64,000 nt of DNA. Source: Gammaproteobacteria bacterium (lineage in GTDB: Bacteria; Pseudomonadota; Gammaproteobacteria; Pseudomonadales; Pseudohongiellaceae). The stretch's first letter is position 1. Each line of letters starts with the position of its first letter. This document shows positions 28,550 through 40,017 of the stretch, in pieces. The notes below the pieces were generated by a model. That model had not been told where the DNA came from. It did no database searches and saw only the letters and a list, made by a program, of their open reading frames with translations. The position numbers and the translations under genes are program-made. The stretch spans positions 62,001 to 126,000 of the forward strand of contig JAJFKE010000011.1 of the NCBI GenBank assembly GCA_021773355.1, read 5' to 3'.

Positions 28550-29890
28550 TTAGCCTTGGTAGTGGAAGGCAAAAAAGTCAAAGAACGTAACCATAATAAT
28601 CGAACAAGTGACCAAGGTGATGAGCATTACAGGAAGGCCCTTCCGGAACCACAAGCCTGGCGTAATAGCGAGACTGGGATCACCTGCATCTTTGGCCATC
28701 TTCTCCGAAATCGTAACGATAAACACATTCGCGGTTGAGCCCAAATGTGTTCCATTGCCACCCATGCCCACACCAGCAGCCAAGCCCCACCAAAGGGGAG
28801 TGACGTTTATACCCTGAGTTTCCATGCCTAGAATGATCGGAATCATAGCAGCGGTAAAAGGTATGTTATCTATTGCGGCCGACAAAACTGCAGATACCCA
28901 CATCAACATAATTGTGGCCACCAATAAATCTCTCTCCACAAACGGAATGATGAACTGTCCAATATATTCCAGGAACTGACTGTGCTCTACACCACCGACA
29001 ATGATAAACAAGGAGATGAAAAACATCAGCAACGCGAGCTCGGTATGGGCGAATGCCTCCTCCATATCGATGTCTTTGCCAACAAATACTAGAGCGGTGA
29101 GACCGAGAGCCGTAACGAACCAGGGTTCCCAATGCAATCTGCCATGCAATATAAAACCGATCACCATGATGCCCAGAACTGCCAGAGCGCCATACCATGT
29201 CTTAGGATCGGATAGAGGTTCTCTATCTTCCAGGCTTAGTGGCTGCGGTGTAACGGACAATTCTTCTTTGAACAGATATCTAAGGAAAATCAGTATGACT
29301 ACCCAAGCAACGGCCACCATCGCGCCCATGTGAATAACGAAGTCATTGAAGCCGATTCCTGCAGCCGAACCAATCATAAGATTGGGTGGATCGCCAACGA
29401 GCGTCGCAACACCGCCGGTATCCGATAGCAAGGCTGCGGCTAACAGGAATGGTATGGCGCTAACTTTCAACGATTTACAGATCAATATAATCAGTGGGCC
29501 AAAAATAACCACCGTGGTGACATTATCAAGAAGTAGAGAAAGAACGGTGACCAGAGTACCCATCAGTGCCAATAGCAAGAAAAGCCGGCCCTTACTATAA
29601 TCAGCAATTGCATAGGCTAACTGCTGAAACCCGCCGGTGGGTATCATGATGGCTACTATTGTCATCATCCCACCCAGCAGAAATACAACATTCCAATCGA
29701 TGGCTTCAACCGCTTGTTCAGGGTGATAAAAGCCGAAAATCTGACCGGCCACGATCATGACGGCAGCGCCAGCCATGCCGCATTTTACTCGATGTATTCC
29801 ATGAATGCCTTCTGTGAATATCGCAATGAATGTCAGAGCTAGAATAATTCCGGATACCATCATTTCGGTATTCCAAACAAGCGTTTCCAT
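28550..29890 (-). CDS. ArsB/NhaD family (SLC13-like) ion transporter
   Basis: 446 aa; LLDNVTTVVIFGPLIILICKSL, DTGGVATLVGDPPNLMIGSAAGIGFNDFVIHMG. Confidence 0.9.
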   Translation of the reverse strand: METLVWNTEMMVSGIILALTFIAIFTEGIHGIHRVKCGMAGAAVMIVAGQIFGFYHPEQAVEAIDWNVVFLLGGMMTIVAIMIPTGGFQQLAYAIADYSKGRLFLLLALMGTLVTVLSLLLDNVTTVVIFGPLIILICKSLKVSAIPFLLAAALLSDTGGVATLVGDPPNLMIGSAAGIGFNDFVIHMGAMVAVAWVVILIFLRYLFKEELSVTPQPLSLEDREPLSDPKTWYGALAVLGIMVIGFILHGRLHWEPWFVTALGLTALVFVGKDIDMEEAFAHTELALLMFFISLFIIVGGVEHSQFLEYIGQFIIPFVERDLLVATIMLMWVSAVLSAAIDNIPFTAAMIPIILGMETQGINVTPLWWGLAAGVGMGGNGTHLGSTANVFIVTISEKMAKDAGDPSLAITPGLWFRKGLPVMLITLVTCSIIMVTFFDFFAFHYQG

Positions 29891-30107
29891 ATTTGTATTT
29901 CCTCATCGAGTTACTAATTATTTTTCTTCGTAACAGTACTACCAAGGATCGCCACAATCCGTTCGTACCATACTCTGATGTAATATGCCGATCTATACCA
30001 CAGTGCCTTGTATTTATTGCATATTTTAATTCATATTAATTGGCACAATGGCGCTAGATACTATAGCTTCTGGGTAGTCTATTCAAGATATATTGCTCCG
30101 GTATAGC

Positions 30108-30839
30108 CTACAGTGAACCCGAGTGCTCAGCCTCTAATTGCAGCCAAAGGCAACCTTCCTCACTGCTCTGTGCTATTTCTTCTAATCTTTGTTGATGAGC
30201 GTCCAGTTCATCCGGCTGGGCTTTGATGACAGCTATCCGCTCTCGCTTGGTATCGCGTTTTTTGGCTTCACGGCGACGGCTGGATTGTTCCGATTGTTCT
30301 TCTGCCAGCAGCAGGCTGGATTGCCCACTGGTCATGGTTAAATACACATCGGCGAGAATTTCCGCATCCAATAATGCGCCGTGGAGCTGTCTCTGGGTAT
30401 TATCCACCCCGTAGCGCTTGCACAGAGCATCCAGGCTATTGCGTTGACCTGGGTGTTTCTCGCGGGCTAACAGAAGGCTATCCAGTACACCACAAAAACT
30501 CGCTATATTTGTAGCCACGGACTTTGTATTGCGAAGTTCATTATCGAGAAAACCCACATCAAAGGGCGCATTATGAATGACCAGTTCTGAGCCTTTGATG
30601 AACTCCAAAAACTCAGACTCCACCTGATGAAAGCGAGGCTTATCCGCAAGAAAATGGGAGGTTAATCCATGCACTTCAATAGCGCCGGCATCAATTTCGC
30701 GATCTGGATTCAGATAACAGTGAAAGTGTTTCCCAGTGAGACGTCGGTTATCGATTTCAACGCAACCAATCTCGATAACTCGATGTCCTGCCGCCGGGTC
30801 CAAGCCGGTAGTTTCTGTATCTAGTACAACTTGCCGCAT
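30108..30839 (-). CDS. dnaQ: DNA polymerase III subunit epsilon
   Basis: 243 aa; MRQVVLDTETTGLDPAAGHRVIEIGCVEIDNRRLTG. Confidence 0.95.
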   Translation of the reverse strand: MRQVVLDTETTGLDPAAGHRVIEIGCVEIDNRRLTGKHFHCYLNPDREIDAGAIEVHGLTSHFLADKPRFHQVESEFLEFIKGSELVIHNAPFDVGFLDNELRNTKSVATNIASFCGVLDSLLLAREKHPGQRNSLDALCKRYGVDNTQRQLHGALLDAEILADVYLTMTSGQSSLLLAEEQSEQSSRRREAKKRDTKRERIAVIKAQPDELDAHQQRLEEIAQSSEEGCLWLQLEAEHSGSL

Positions 30840-30872
30840 ACATCCCTCTTAATGATCTATAAACGCCTTACT

Positions 30873-31310
30873 CTAAAGCAGTTCATCGATACCCAAATTC
30901 GCCAATTGATCGGCTATTTCATTTTCCGCGTGACCGCTATGACCCTTTACCCAGCACCACTCAATAGAGTGACTTGAGACCAATTCATCAAGCTGCTTCC
31001 ACAGCTCGACATTTAATACAGGTTTTTTGCTTGCTGTTCGCCAATTCCTTTGCTTCCAACTATCCATCCATTCAGTAATCCCTGTCAGTACGTATTTCGA
31101 ATCTGTAGTGATAATGAGCTTGCAGGGTTTAGTTAATGCTTCCAGGCCTTTTATGACTGCTGTAAGTTCCATGCGATTATTAGTCGTCATGGCTTCCCCG
31201 CCGTGCAGGGTTTTCTGCACATCACCGTAGCGCAGCAATACACCCCAGCCGCCCGGCCCGGGATTTCCACGGCAAGCTCCGTCAGTAAACATCTCAACTA
31301 ATTGCGACAC
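30873..31310 (-). CDS. rnhA: Ribonuclease HI
   Basis: 145 aa; [25 protein letters not shown]...[21 protein letters not shown]. Confidence 0.96.
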   Translation of the reverse strand: MSQLVEMFTDGACRGNPGPGGWGVLLRYGDVQKTLHGGEAMTTNNRMELTAVIKGLEALTKPCKLIITTDSKYVLTGITEWMDSWKQRNWRTASKKPVLNVELWKQLDELVSSHSIEWCWVKGHSGHAENEIADQLANLGIDELL

Positions 31311-31343
31311 AGGAATTCCAAACAGGCAGGAGGGTTCATCGGC

Positions 31344-32141
31344 TCAGTGAATCTTGACCTTGGCCCGCACGTTTTCGGTGGCGGGCATAACAGAAGGTCT
31401 TGCACGCAAGGGCCTCCAACGTGGCAGCACCGGAGTCAATGGCACCACCTGCTTAATGCAGTGAATACAATATACGCCACCGAATGGACTGCGCATATTA
31501 TTACCAATTTTCTCAAGGCGATGTGCGTGCTTCAGTAATCTGGACCATGTTAATGGCATGAAGTGTAAACCATATGAAACTGAATCTATATGCAGATCCA
31601 AAAGCTTTAACCAATCTGAAACACGCCCCTTCGATATAAACCGTCCACGCCAGGGTATGTTCTTTTTACGTTTGAATAGTTTCCAAAAGCCCCAGGTGCT
31701 ATAGGGATTAAATCCAATAATCAACATATGACCACCAGGACGGAGCACGCGAGTGGCTTCACGCAATAAGCGGTGACTATCTGTTGTGAAGTCCAGTGCG
31801 TGATGAATTACTACAACATCAATGCTGTCGTTCATCAATGGTAGCTCTTCATTACTCGCCACCGGTTTTACTGATCCAGCCCTGTAACTTGGCGCGAATG
31901 CTATTTTGTGGCCGACTGGGCTATCGTTAACCAGTAAGTGCTCGTCGCTGAACCCAAGTTGCAATATATGGTAACCAAAGAGCTTCTCAAGGATGGGCTG
32001 AATTGCATCCGTCTCTGCCTTAAATACCGCTTCTCCCTGTGGTGACTGTAGCCATTGCGCAACCTGGCTACTAAGCAGATCCGCATCTGGTAGCCCACGT
32101 AGCAATCGACGGCGGGTCTCGTGTTTGGAGAGTAAGTTCAT
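31344..32141 (-). CDS. Class I SAM-dependent methyltransferase
   Basis: 265 aa; DVVVIHHALDFTTDSHRLLREATRVLRPGGHMLIIGFNP; beside rnhA/dnaQ/gloB as in related genomes. Confidence 0.87.
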   Translation of the reverse strand: MNLLSKHETRRRLLRGLPDADLLSSQVAQWLQSPQGEAVFKAETDAIQPILEKLFGYHILQLGFSDEHLLVNDSPVGHKIAFAPSYRAGSVKPVASNEELPLMNDSIDVVVIHHALDFTTDSHRLLREATRVLRPGGHMLIIGFNPYSTWGFWKLFKRKKNIPWRGRFISKGRVSDWLKLLDLHIDSVSYGLHFMPLTWSRLLKHAHRLEKIGNNMRSPFGGVYCIHCIKQVVPLTPVLPRWRPLRARPSVMPATENVRAKVKIH

Positions 32142-32313
32142 TACGACAATTCGGCTCTTCTATACATACAAGCTGTTTAAGGACTTAGTATTTTAAACAC
32201 ATTGTTGGTAAATTTTAAGCAATATGCTCATTCTGCCCGCAGCAGAGCCCGAAATGAGCTTGTAATACGTGAGTTTCCTTATATTATGTCGTTTTCAAAC
32301 GCGTAGCGACCCT

Positions 32314-33099
32314 ATGATTAGTACAATTCATCCAATACCGGCATTTTCGGATAATTACATATGGGCGGTCAGTGAAACAGGTAGCAATAATGTCTGCGTG
32401 GTTGACCCTGGAGATGCCACTCCAGTCATTCAGTATTTGAATGCCAACCACCTCGTTCTCTCCGATATCCTTATCACCCACCATCACCCCGATCACACCG
32501 GGGGCATTGCCGAGCTGACTAGGCGTTACCCTGCTAGAGTCACGGGTCCAAAACCGAGCGCTATCACAGGTATAACAGACTACGTAGCTGAGGGAAACCT
32601 GGTAGAGCTTTTTGGTCATTCATTTTCTGTAATCGAAGTGCCAGGTCACACTCTTGACCACATTGCTTTTTATTGTGCTGATACGGAATTAGATAAGCCC
32701 ATTCTTTTCTGTGGGGACACACTATTCGCTGCTGGTTGCGGTCGGTTGTTCGAAGGGACCCCGATCATGATGCAAGAATCCTTGTCTAAACTTGCCGCGC
32801 TTGACCCAAGTACAAATGTTTACTGTACTCACGAGTATACCTTGGCAAATTTAAAATTTGCCTTAGCGGCTGAACCCGACAACCTTGCCTTACAAAGACG
32901 AAATCAGGCTGAAGCTTCGAAAAGAGAAGCTAATTTACCAACTCTCCCATCCAGTGTGGAACTGGAGTTAGCGACTAACCCGTTCCTGCGTTGTACGCAG
33001 CAGACGGTGATCAGGAGTGCCTACGCACAACTTGGTAGAGATCCCAAAAACGAAGTGGAGGTTTTCTCTGCATTAAGAGCCTGGAAAGATACATTCTAG
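32314..33099 (+). CDS. gloB: Hydroxyacylglutathione hydrolase (glyoxalase II)
   Basis: MISTIHPIPAFSDNYIWAV...THHHPDHTGGIAEL; start chosen at internal ATG 32314. Confidence 0.94.
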   Translation: MISTIHPIPAFSDNYIWAVSETGSNNVCVVDPGDATPVIQYLNANHLVLSDILITHHHPDHTGGIAELTRRYPARVTGPKPSAITGITDYVAEGNLVELFGHSFSVIEVPGHTLDHIAFYCADTELDKPILFCGDTLFAAGCGRLFEGTPIMMQESLSKLAALDPSTNVYCTHEYTLANLKFALAAEPDNLALQRRNQAEASKREANLPTLPSSVELELATNPFLRCTQQTVIRSAYAQLGRDPKNEVEVFSALRAWKDTF

Positions 33100-33136
33100 C
33101 GTCTACCTAAATTCACACTACCCAGGTTTCGAAAAT

Positions 33137-34747
33137 TTGCAAAACCCAGCTAAAAACTTTTTTCTAGTTCTAATCTTTGGACTGCTTAGTGCTTGTCAAA
33201 ATATTAATTCGCCGACTCCCACGATTGAAAAGCCGCAGGCGGCTCTTGAATCGGCAAATGAAGCAGAATCATCAGTTTCAGAATCCTCCGCGTTAACTTC
33301 AAGTGACCTCTCGCTACAATCACGCGGCAGTATCATTCCCGAAGCCATAAGCCATGACGATCTATGGGCCAGAATACGAGACGGATTCCAATTGAATGAA
33401 TACTACTCCCGGAAAATTGTCGGGGACCAGATTGCGGTTTATGCGGAGCAACAACGATACTTTGACCTAATGCATGATAGGGCCGCCCCTTTTTTGTATT
33501 GGATAGTTGAGGAAATTGATAAACGCAAGCTTCCTCAGGAGTTTGCGTTGTTGCCTATGGTGGAAAGCACCTTTAACCCAAATGCCTATTCCAGAGAACA
33601 CGCTGTTGGGCTTTGGCAATTCCTGGGTGCCACTGGACAAAGCTTTGGTCTGCAGCAGGACTGGTGGTTCGATGGTCGGCGTGATCCTCGTGCCTCGACT
33701 ATAGCTGCGCTAGACTATATGGAGGAGCTCTATCAACAATTTAACCAAGACTGGTTGCTGGCAATTGCGGCCTACAATACCGGCGATGGCAATATGCGCC
33801 GCGCCATTCGTCGCAGCGGCCATGAGAAAGACGAAGTTGACTTTTGGACCCTCAATCTACCCAGTGAAACCGAAGCGCATATACCAAAACTACTGGCGTT
33901 AGCCGCCATTATTTCCGATAACGAAAAATGGGGAATACAACTGCAACCTCTCGCGAATAAAGCGGTGCTGAGATCGGTCAATGTAGGGACCCAAATCGAT
34001 ATTTCGCAAGCCGCAAGTTTAGCAAAGATAGATTACCAACTACTTAGGGCGTTAAATCCTGGTTATTTACAGTGGGCAACTCACCCTGAACAGCCGCAGG
34101 AGATACTGCTTCCCTTCGCAAATGCAGAAATATTCGAAGCAGCTCTCGTAGGTCTCGATGAAACAATGCTATTGACCTGGGATCGTTATGAAATACGGCC
34201 TGGCGACACCCTTGGAGCGATTGCAAGAAGACTCAACACCCGGGTTGATGTCTTGCAATCATTCAATTCATTGCCCGACAGCCGAATTGTGGCGGGTGAA
34301 TCATTATTGATTCCACGCACTAACGATGCTGCTTTGCTTGCGGCTGCACCCCGCATCGACAGAAACCCGGAACAACCACAGCAGAAAATCCCAAAGCAAT
34401 ATACGGTGCGAAAAGGCGACAACCTCTGGAGAATCGGCAGACGCTTCAACCTGAAATCGATAGAGATAGCAAGCTGGAATCAAATTCCGCTGGATCAAAT
34501 CTTGCAGCCCGGTCTGATTCTGGACCTGCAGTATGCGAGGCAGGACAAAGACGACACACCGAAGGTATTGCTCACCGACAACCCCGCTGTGTATATCATT
34601 CGCAGAGGAGACACCATGGACAGAATTGCCTCACGATTCAACATCGAACTGCATAATCTCTTACAATGGAACAAGCTAAATATCGGTGAGCTAATTTTTC
34701 CCGGTCAAATTCTTCAAATAGCAGCTCAAGAAGCGAGTCTTAATTAG
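33137..34747 (+). CDS. mltD: LysM-containing membrane-bound lytic transglycosylase (MltD-like)
   Basis: 536 aa from TTG; lipobox-like LLSACQ; SLT domain ALLPMVESTFNPNAYSREHAVGLWQFLGATGQSFGL; three LysM repeats. Confidence 0.9.
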   Translation: MQNPAKNFFLVLIFGLLSACQNINSPTPTIEKPQAALESANEAESSVSESSALTSSDLSLQSRGSIIPEAISHDDLWARIRDGFQLNEYYSRKIVGDQIAVYAEQQRYFDLMHDRAAPFLYWIVEEIDKRKLPQEFALLPMVESTFNPNAYSREHAVGLWQFLGATGQSFGLQQDWWFDGRRDPRASTIAALDYMEELYQQFNQDWLLAIAAYNTGDGNMRRAIRRSGHEKDEVDFWTLNLPSETEAHIPKLLALAAIISDNEKWGIQLQPLANKAVLRSVNVGTQIDISQAASLAKIDYQLLRALNPGYLQWATHPEQPQEILLPFANAEIFEAALVGLDETMLLTWDRYEIRPGDTLGAIARRLNTRVDVLQSFNSLPDSRIVAGESLLIPRTNDAALLAAAPRIDRNPEQPQQKIPKQYTVRKGDNLWRIGRRFNLKSIEIASWNQIPLDQILQPGLILDLQYARQDKDDTPKVLLTDNPAVYIIRRGDTMDRIASRFNIELHNLLQWNKLNIGELIFPGQILQIAAQEASLN

Positions 34748-34749
34748 CC

Positions 34750-36309
34750 ATGACTGACATTCTTAGTAGTACTGCACCAGCGAAAGAGTTTCTTGGCCAT
34801 CCGCAGGGGCTGGTGATTTGCTTTCTTACAGAGATGTGGGAGCGCTTTAGCTACTATGGTATGCGCGCTTTACTTATCTTCTATTTAACCCAGCACTTTC
34901 TGTTTTCTGATCAGTCTGCCTCCAGCATCTACGCCGCCTATATCTCACTCGTTTATATAACTCCCGTTATTGGTGGCGTTGTCGCCGATCGATATCTCGG
35001 ACCAGTCAAAGCAGTTATTCTGGGGGCGATATTGCTTGTGGCTGGACATTTAGGCATGGCAATCGAAGGTTCCCAGGCCGTGGAAATTACGGTTGCTGGA
35101 GAAACCTTTGTTGAGCGGGACCCATTCTATTTACAGATATTTTATTTTTCTTTGGCTCTGATAATAATGGGAGTCGGATTTCTGAAAGCCAATATCTCAA
35201 CCTTGGTCGGTTCAATGTATGAGCGGGAAGACCCTCGCCGAGATGGCGCGTTTACTCTGTTTTACATGGGCATCAATGCAGGCTCTTTCTTAGGTGCGAT
35301 AATCTGCGGTTTGCTTTTGCAGTACAAGGGTTTTAGCTGGGGCTTTGGTGCAGCGGGCATTGGCATGTTGTTTGGCCTACTGGTATTCATCAAAGGCCAT
35401 CACTTATTTGGTACTGCCGGAGCGCCTAAGAATCCGGTCGCGCTAAAGCAGAATATTCTTCCTGGCGTGAACCGTGAAGCGCTTATATATCTACTAGCTT
35501 TTGTTGGTGTTTTAGTCTGTTGGCAATTAATGCAATTTCCACCCGTGATTGGTGGATTAGTAGGCGTTACTTTGGTGGCAATGACACTTACCGTTGTCAT
35601 TTATGCCTTCACCCAATGCGAACCCCTGGATCGCAACAGAATGCTGGTTTGTCTATTCTTGATGAGCTATCAAATAATTTTCTGGTCACTGTGGGAACAA
35701 ACAGGTAGCTCCCTAAATTTAATGGCGGATAGAAATGTCGACCGGGTTATTCTTGGGATTGAGCTCCCCGCAGCCATGTTTCAATCGGTCAACGCGTTCT
35801 TCATTATCACACTGGCACCAGTTTTCAATATGTTATGGATTTACCTCTATCGCCGCGGTTGGGAACCGGCAACCCCAATGAAATTTGCACTAGCCCTGAT
35901 TCAATTAGGTTTAGGCTTCTTGTTTCTCGTATACGGAGCCTCCACTGCAACAGATCCAACTCAAATTGCACTCATTTGGTTGGTACTTTTATACCTATTA
36001 CACACCACCGCGGAGCTTTGTATTTCACCGGTAGGCTTGTCCATGACGACCAAGCTGTCAGTCCCTGGCGTAGTGGGAATGATGATGGGTTGTTGGTTTC
36101 TGGCTATGGCAGGTGGCAATTATATATCTGGCACCATTGCCGCTATGACCGGCTCAGATACCGTCGGCGGAGAGGTCGTCGACCCGGCCGCGGCGCTTGC
36201 AACTTACATGGACGTCTACTATACCGCTGGTATCTACAGCATAGGCATTGGCGTGTTAGCAATTTTCTTGGTGCCAGTGCTGACCCACTTTATGCACGGC
36301 ATTAAGTAG
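34750..36309 (+). CDS. POT family peptide MFS transporter
   Basis: 519 aa; MWERFSYYGMRALLIFYLTQHF, ADRYLGPVKAVILGAI, FTLFYMGINAGSFLG. Confidence 0.93.
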   Translation: MTDILSSTAPAKEFLGHPQGLVICFLTEMWERFSYYGMRALLIFYLTQHFLFSDQSASSIYAAYISLVYITPVIGGVVADRYLGPVKAVILGAILLVAGHLGMAIEGSQAVEITVAGETFVERDPFYLQIFYFSLALIIMGVGFLKANISTLVGSMYEREDPRRDGAFTLFYMGINAGSFLGAIICGLLLQYKGFSWGFGAAGIGMLFGLLVFIKGHHLFGTAGAPKNPVALKQNILPGVNREALIYLLAFVGVLVCWQLMQFPPVIGGLVGVTLVAMTLTVVIYAFTQCEPLDRNRMLVCLFLMSYQIIFWSLWEQTGSSLNLMADRNVDRVILGIELPAAMFQSVNAFFIITLAPVFNMLWIYLYRRGWEPATPMKFALALIQLGLGFLFLVYGASTATDPTQIALIWLVLLYLLHTTAELCISPVGLSMTTKLSVPGVVGMMMGCWFLAMAGGNYISGTIAAMTGSDTVGGEVVDPAAALATYMDVYYTAGIYSIGIGVLAIFLVPVLTHFMHGIK

Positions 36310-36576
36310 ACTACAGCAGTCAGAGTCTGAGATATCCCCAAAAAACAATGAGCCAGAGACTCGGCTGTTGTTCCCAGGAAACATCTCCGTTACAGCGGGC
36401 TTACTTCAGCGTTAAATTTTAAATAAAACAAAACCAGCGTTTCCAAGATTTCGTGGGAATATCTCAGAATCAGAGTCGCCCAGCCTTGAGAAGCAGTGGC
36501 AGATAACAGGCATGGGTAATCCCCACAAAATACAGTAAAATGCCCGGCAGCAGAGGCAAACTAACAGGATTGAGGT

Positions 36577-37383
36577 ATGGGTTACTTAACAGGAAAACGA
36601 ATATTAATTCTCGGAGTAGCAAGCAAGTTATCCATAGCTTCGGGCATTGCAGAGGCCATGCACCGCGAAGGCGCAGAACTCGCTTTTACGTATCAGAACG
36701 AAAGATTAAAAGAAAGGGTTCTAAAATTTGCAGGAACCTGGGATTCAAATTTAGTTTTCCCCTGTGATGTATGCAGCGATGAGGAAATATCTGATTTATT
36801 CACACAGCTCGCGAAATCCTGGGATGGACTGGATGGTATTGTACATTGCCTGGCATTTGCTCCCGGCAATGAGCTCGATGGCAATTATGTGGATGTAACC
36901 ACCAGACAGGGGTTTCTCACTGCGCATGAAATCAGCTCATACAGTTTTGTTGCCTTGGCTAAAGCGGCAAGAGCAATGATGCGGGGCAGAAATGGCTCAC
37001 TTCTTACTCTCAGCTATCTCGGCGCAATCCGCAGCCTGCCTAACTATAATGTTATGGGGTTGGCAAAAGCCAGTCTCGAAGCGAATGTACGTTATATGGC
37101 TGCCAGCCTCGGTCCGGAGGGTACACGCGTCAATGCCGTTTCGGCGGGGCCAATCAAGACTCTGGCTGCAGCCGGTATAAAAAGCTTTAGGAAAATGCTC
37201 GAGCACAACGCCAAGCAGACACCACTAAGACGTAACGTGACAATCGCGGAAGTTGGGAATGCGGCAAGCTTTCTCTGCTCAGACCTGGCATCAGGTATAA
37301 GTGGAGAAATCCTCTACGTAGACGGCGGCTTTAATACAACCGCCATGGGGTCGTTAAATGACCTGTCTTCGGAAACTAGCTAG
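36577..37383 (+). CDS. fabI: Enoyl-[acyl-carrier-protein] reductase FabI
   Basis: [42 protein letters not shown]...[19 protein letters not shown]. Confidence 0.95.
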   Translation: MGYLTGKRILILGVASKLSIASGIAEAMHREGAELAFTYQNERLKERVLKFAGTWDSNLVFPCDVCSDEEISDLFTQLAKSWDGLDGIVHCLAFAPGNELDGNYVDVTTRQGFLTAHEISSYSFVALAKAARAMMRGRNGSLLTLSYLGAIRSLPNYNVMGLAKASLEANVRYMAASLGPEGTRVNAVSAGPIKTLAAAGIKSFRKMLEHNAKQTPLRRNVTIAEVGNAASFLCSDLASGISGEILYVDGGFNTTAMGSLNDLSSETS

Positions 37384-37388
37384 GCCGC

Positions 37389-39278
37389 CTATAAAGACTG
37401 TTCCAAAATACGTGTCTCGATGTCCGCATTTTCTTGCAGGCTACTCATATAGGCCTGAAAGTCACTATTGCCAAGATCAGAAATGATTGAACTAATCATA
37501 CTCTCGCGCTCTGCTTGCGCCAGGGTTTCGATTGACCCGGCCGTTATTTTGTTAAGCTCAATTATTACCGCGGTATCGTTGCTCAGAGTAAGATTGCCGT
37601 ACACCGGCACATTGGGATCAGACAATGACATAGCGAATGCCCGCGTGAGGATTTCCCTGTTCACGCTGCCCTCAGCTCTACCGGCACCCTCTTCAGTCAA
37701 CCATTCCAGCTCATTATCTGCTAACAGCTGATCGACGGGCTCTTCATTTTCGATAGCCGTCACGATTTGATCACTAAGCAGCTGTACCGCTTCACGCTCC
37801 ATACGCGTGCGCAGCAATACGGCGATTTCTGGTTCAACCTCTTCCAAGGGCAGCACACTAGCTTCGATAAATTCTAAGACATTCAATACAACCGCTTGGG
37901 ACGGGTTAAGCTCTACTACTTCGCTATTGTTTCCTTCTACTAGTACTTCTTCGGAGAATGCGGCGGCGATAATTTCTGGATTCGAAAAAATACCGCTGGC
38001 TCCAGTTCGACCAAAGGCACCGCTTACTAGTATATCCATACCGAGTTCGTCTGAGATAGTGTCCAGATCGCCGGTTTCAAAAGCCAAATTAGACAAATTT
38101 TCGAGGCGTTCAGCATAGATAAGTTCCACTTCCGAGCTCTTCAATTCTCTTTCGATGCGTCCTGCCACTTCTTCGAAACCTTGAAAAACATTGTCAGAGT
38201 CTTCTGTCAATTTGACCACATGAACACCAAATTCGGATACTACGGGCTCTGAGACTTCGTTCAGAGACAAAGCCAGAAGCGCCGCTTCTATGGCTTCGGG
38301 AAAAGCCGTACCATCCGTGTATCCAATATCGCCACCCTCTTCAGCCGAAGCGGTGTCGGTTGACAGTTCCAGTGCGATAGCGGCGAAATCCTCGCCATCG
38401 TCAATACGTCGTTTCGCACTGGCGGCGAGTTCTAATGCCGCTTCTTCAGACAAATCATCGCCTACTTCGAATAAAATATGAGAGGCCCGTTTTTCTGCAG
38501 AGCCTTCGAAAGCGTTTCTTTCCGTTTCGTACTGTGCTCTTACTACTCCCTCATCCAACTCTAACTCTTCGGCTATTACGTTTTTATCCAACATGACATA
38601 CCGTACCATGACGGTTTCTTCTTCAGTGAAATCGTCTTGATTTGCCTCGTAGTAGGACTGAATTTCTTGGTCGCTTATTGCCGTGCCAAGTGTACGCGTG
38701 CCCATGGGAATTGATAAATATCGAAAATCTCTTGTTTGTGCGGCTAAACCAGCAATTCGATCAAGCTCAGTGTCAGTAACGAAGGCCGAGCTGGTATAGG
38801 CGTTGGCGGCTTGAGAGAGTAGCATTTGCTGCTGCAAGGTCTCTCTATACAGAGGAACACTGAAACCCTGGCTAGCCATTGTACGAACAGCCAAATCCGC
38901 GTCAAAAACGCCATTGATCTGAAATTGTGGGTTTTCTACAATTGACCTATCTATCCTATCACTGGATACAGAAAGTGCGGCATTTTGAGCGGATTGACGC
39001 AAAAGCACTTCCTCGATAATTTGCCCTAAGGCAATTTGTTCCAGTAAGCCTTGATCCAGCGCATCTGCACTGCCGCCTATGGAATTCAACAGATTTTGGG
39101 TGCTCGCCTGCAATTGGGCCTCTGAGATCTCCTCGCCGTTGATCTCGGCGACCGGTGGAGAAGTGCTGAATCCAGTCATGATCGAATCCACCCCGAACAG
39201 AGCAAAAATGGCAACGATAAATCCAATTATTACTTTGGCTATTACTCCCTGTGAATTGTCTCGTATATCTTGCAGCAT
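37389..39278 (-). CDS. ppiD: Peptidyl-prolyl isomerase PpiD (SurA N-terminal/parvulin)
   Basis: 629 aa; MLQDIRDNSQGVIAKVIIGFIVAIFALFGVDSI; parvulin KRASHILFEVGDDLSEEAALELAAS. Confidence 0.92.
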   Translation of the reverse strand: MLQDIRDNSQGVIAKVIIGFIVAIFALFGVDSIMTGFSTSPPVAEINGEEISEAQLQASTQNLLNSIGGSADALDQGLLEQIALGQIIEEVLLRQSAQNAALSVSSDRIDRSIVENPQFQINGVFDADLAVRTMASQGFSVPLYRETLQQQMLLSQAANAYTSSAFVTDTELDRIAGLAAQTRDFRYLSIPMGTRTLGTAISDQEIQSYYEANQDDFTEEETVMVRYVMLDKNVIAEELELDEGVVRAQYETERNAFEGSAEKRASHILFEVGDDLSEEAALELAASAKRRIDDGEDFAAIALELSTDTASAEEGGDIGYTDGTAFPEAIEAALLALSLNEVSEPVVSEFGVHVVKLTEDSDNVFQGFEEVAGRIERELKSSEVELIYAERLENLSNLAFETGDLDTISDELGMDILVSGAFGRTGASGIFSNPEIIAAAFSEEVLVEGNNSEVVELNPSQAVVLNVLEFIEASVLPLEEVEPEIAVLLRTRMEREAVQLLSDQIVTAIENEEPVDQLLADNELEWLTEEGAGRAEGSVNREILTRAFAMSLSDPNVPVYGNLTLSNDTAVIIELNKITAGSIETLAQAERESMISSIISDLGNSDFQAYMSSLQENADIETRILEQSL

Positions 39279-39356
39279 AGTTTTTCCTAAAATTCACAAT
39301 ATCATGAATCAATATAATCAACTCACTAGTGAGTTAAGTAGTGTTATTCGTAAACC

Positions 39357-39384
39357 AAAAAAGGCGCATCATAGATGCGCCCTA
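39357..39384 (-). terminator. Rho-independent terminator downstream of hup
   Basis: Minus strand GGCGCATCTATGATGCGCCTTTTTT. Confidence 0.85.
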
Positions 39385-39528
39385 CTAAACTATTGGGAAC
39401 TGCGTGGATAAGAAATGACATATCCGATCAATATCTGATTCACCAGAGCAATATCCATGCGGTGATCAGACCTACTACCGAAATAAAATTTCAGGCAATA
39501 TTATTGAACTCGCAGTCCAATCAACTTA

Positions 39529-39804
39529 TTAAGAGTTGACAGAATCCTTAAGTGCTTTACCCGCCTTGAAGCTGGGTACACGAGCTGCTTTAATTTGAAT
39601 TGGCTCACCAGTTTGGGGATTGCGACCAGTTCTAGCCGCTCTGTGTTTGGTTGCAAAAGTACCAAAACCTACCAACACAACTGGATCTTCTTTCTTCAAT
39701 GAATCCGTAATTGCATCAATCATTGCATCAATAGCACGACCAGCAGCAGCTTTAGGAAGGTCCGCACTTGCGGCAACAGCATCTATTAATTCTGATTTAT
39801 TCAC
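39529..39804 (-). CDS. hupB: DNA-binding protein HU
   Basis: 91 aa; [30 protein letters not shown]...[26 protein letters not shown]. Confidence 0.95.
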   Translation of the reverse strand: MNKSELIDAVAASADLPKAAAGRAIDAMIDAITDSLKKEDPVVLVGFGTFATKHRAARTGRNPQTGEPIQIKAARVPSFKAGKALKDSVNS

Positions 39805-40017
39805 GTTATCCCCTTTTTCTTAATTGAAAGTGATTTTCTTATCATTGAATGCCTAAAAAATGCTGGTGTATGAGTGACAAATTACAGAGTCAAAATACAC
39901 TATTTCTAAGCTCTGGTTTAATCTAATTCTATTCCCAAAAATATGACGTAAACCTGCCGTATTACCTGGCCTTTATACCAATTGCCTGAAAGCCATGTCA
40001 ACAGAAAACACGCGGTA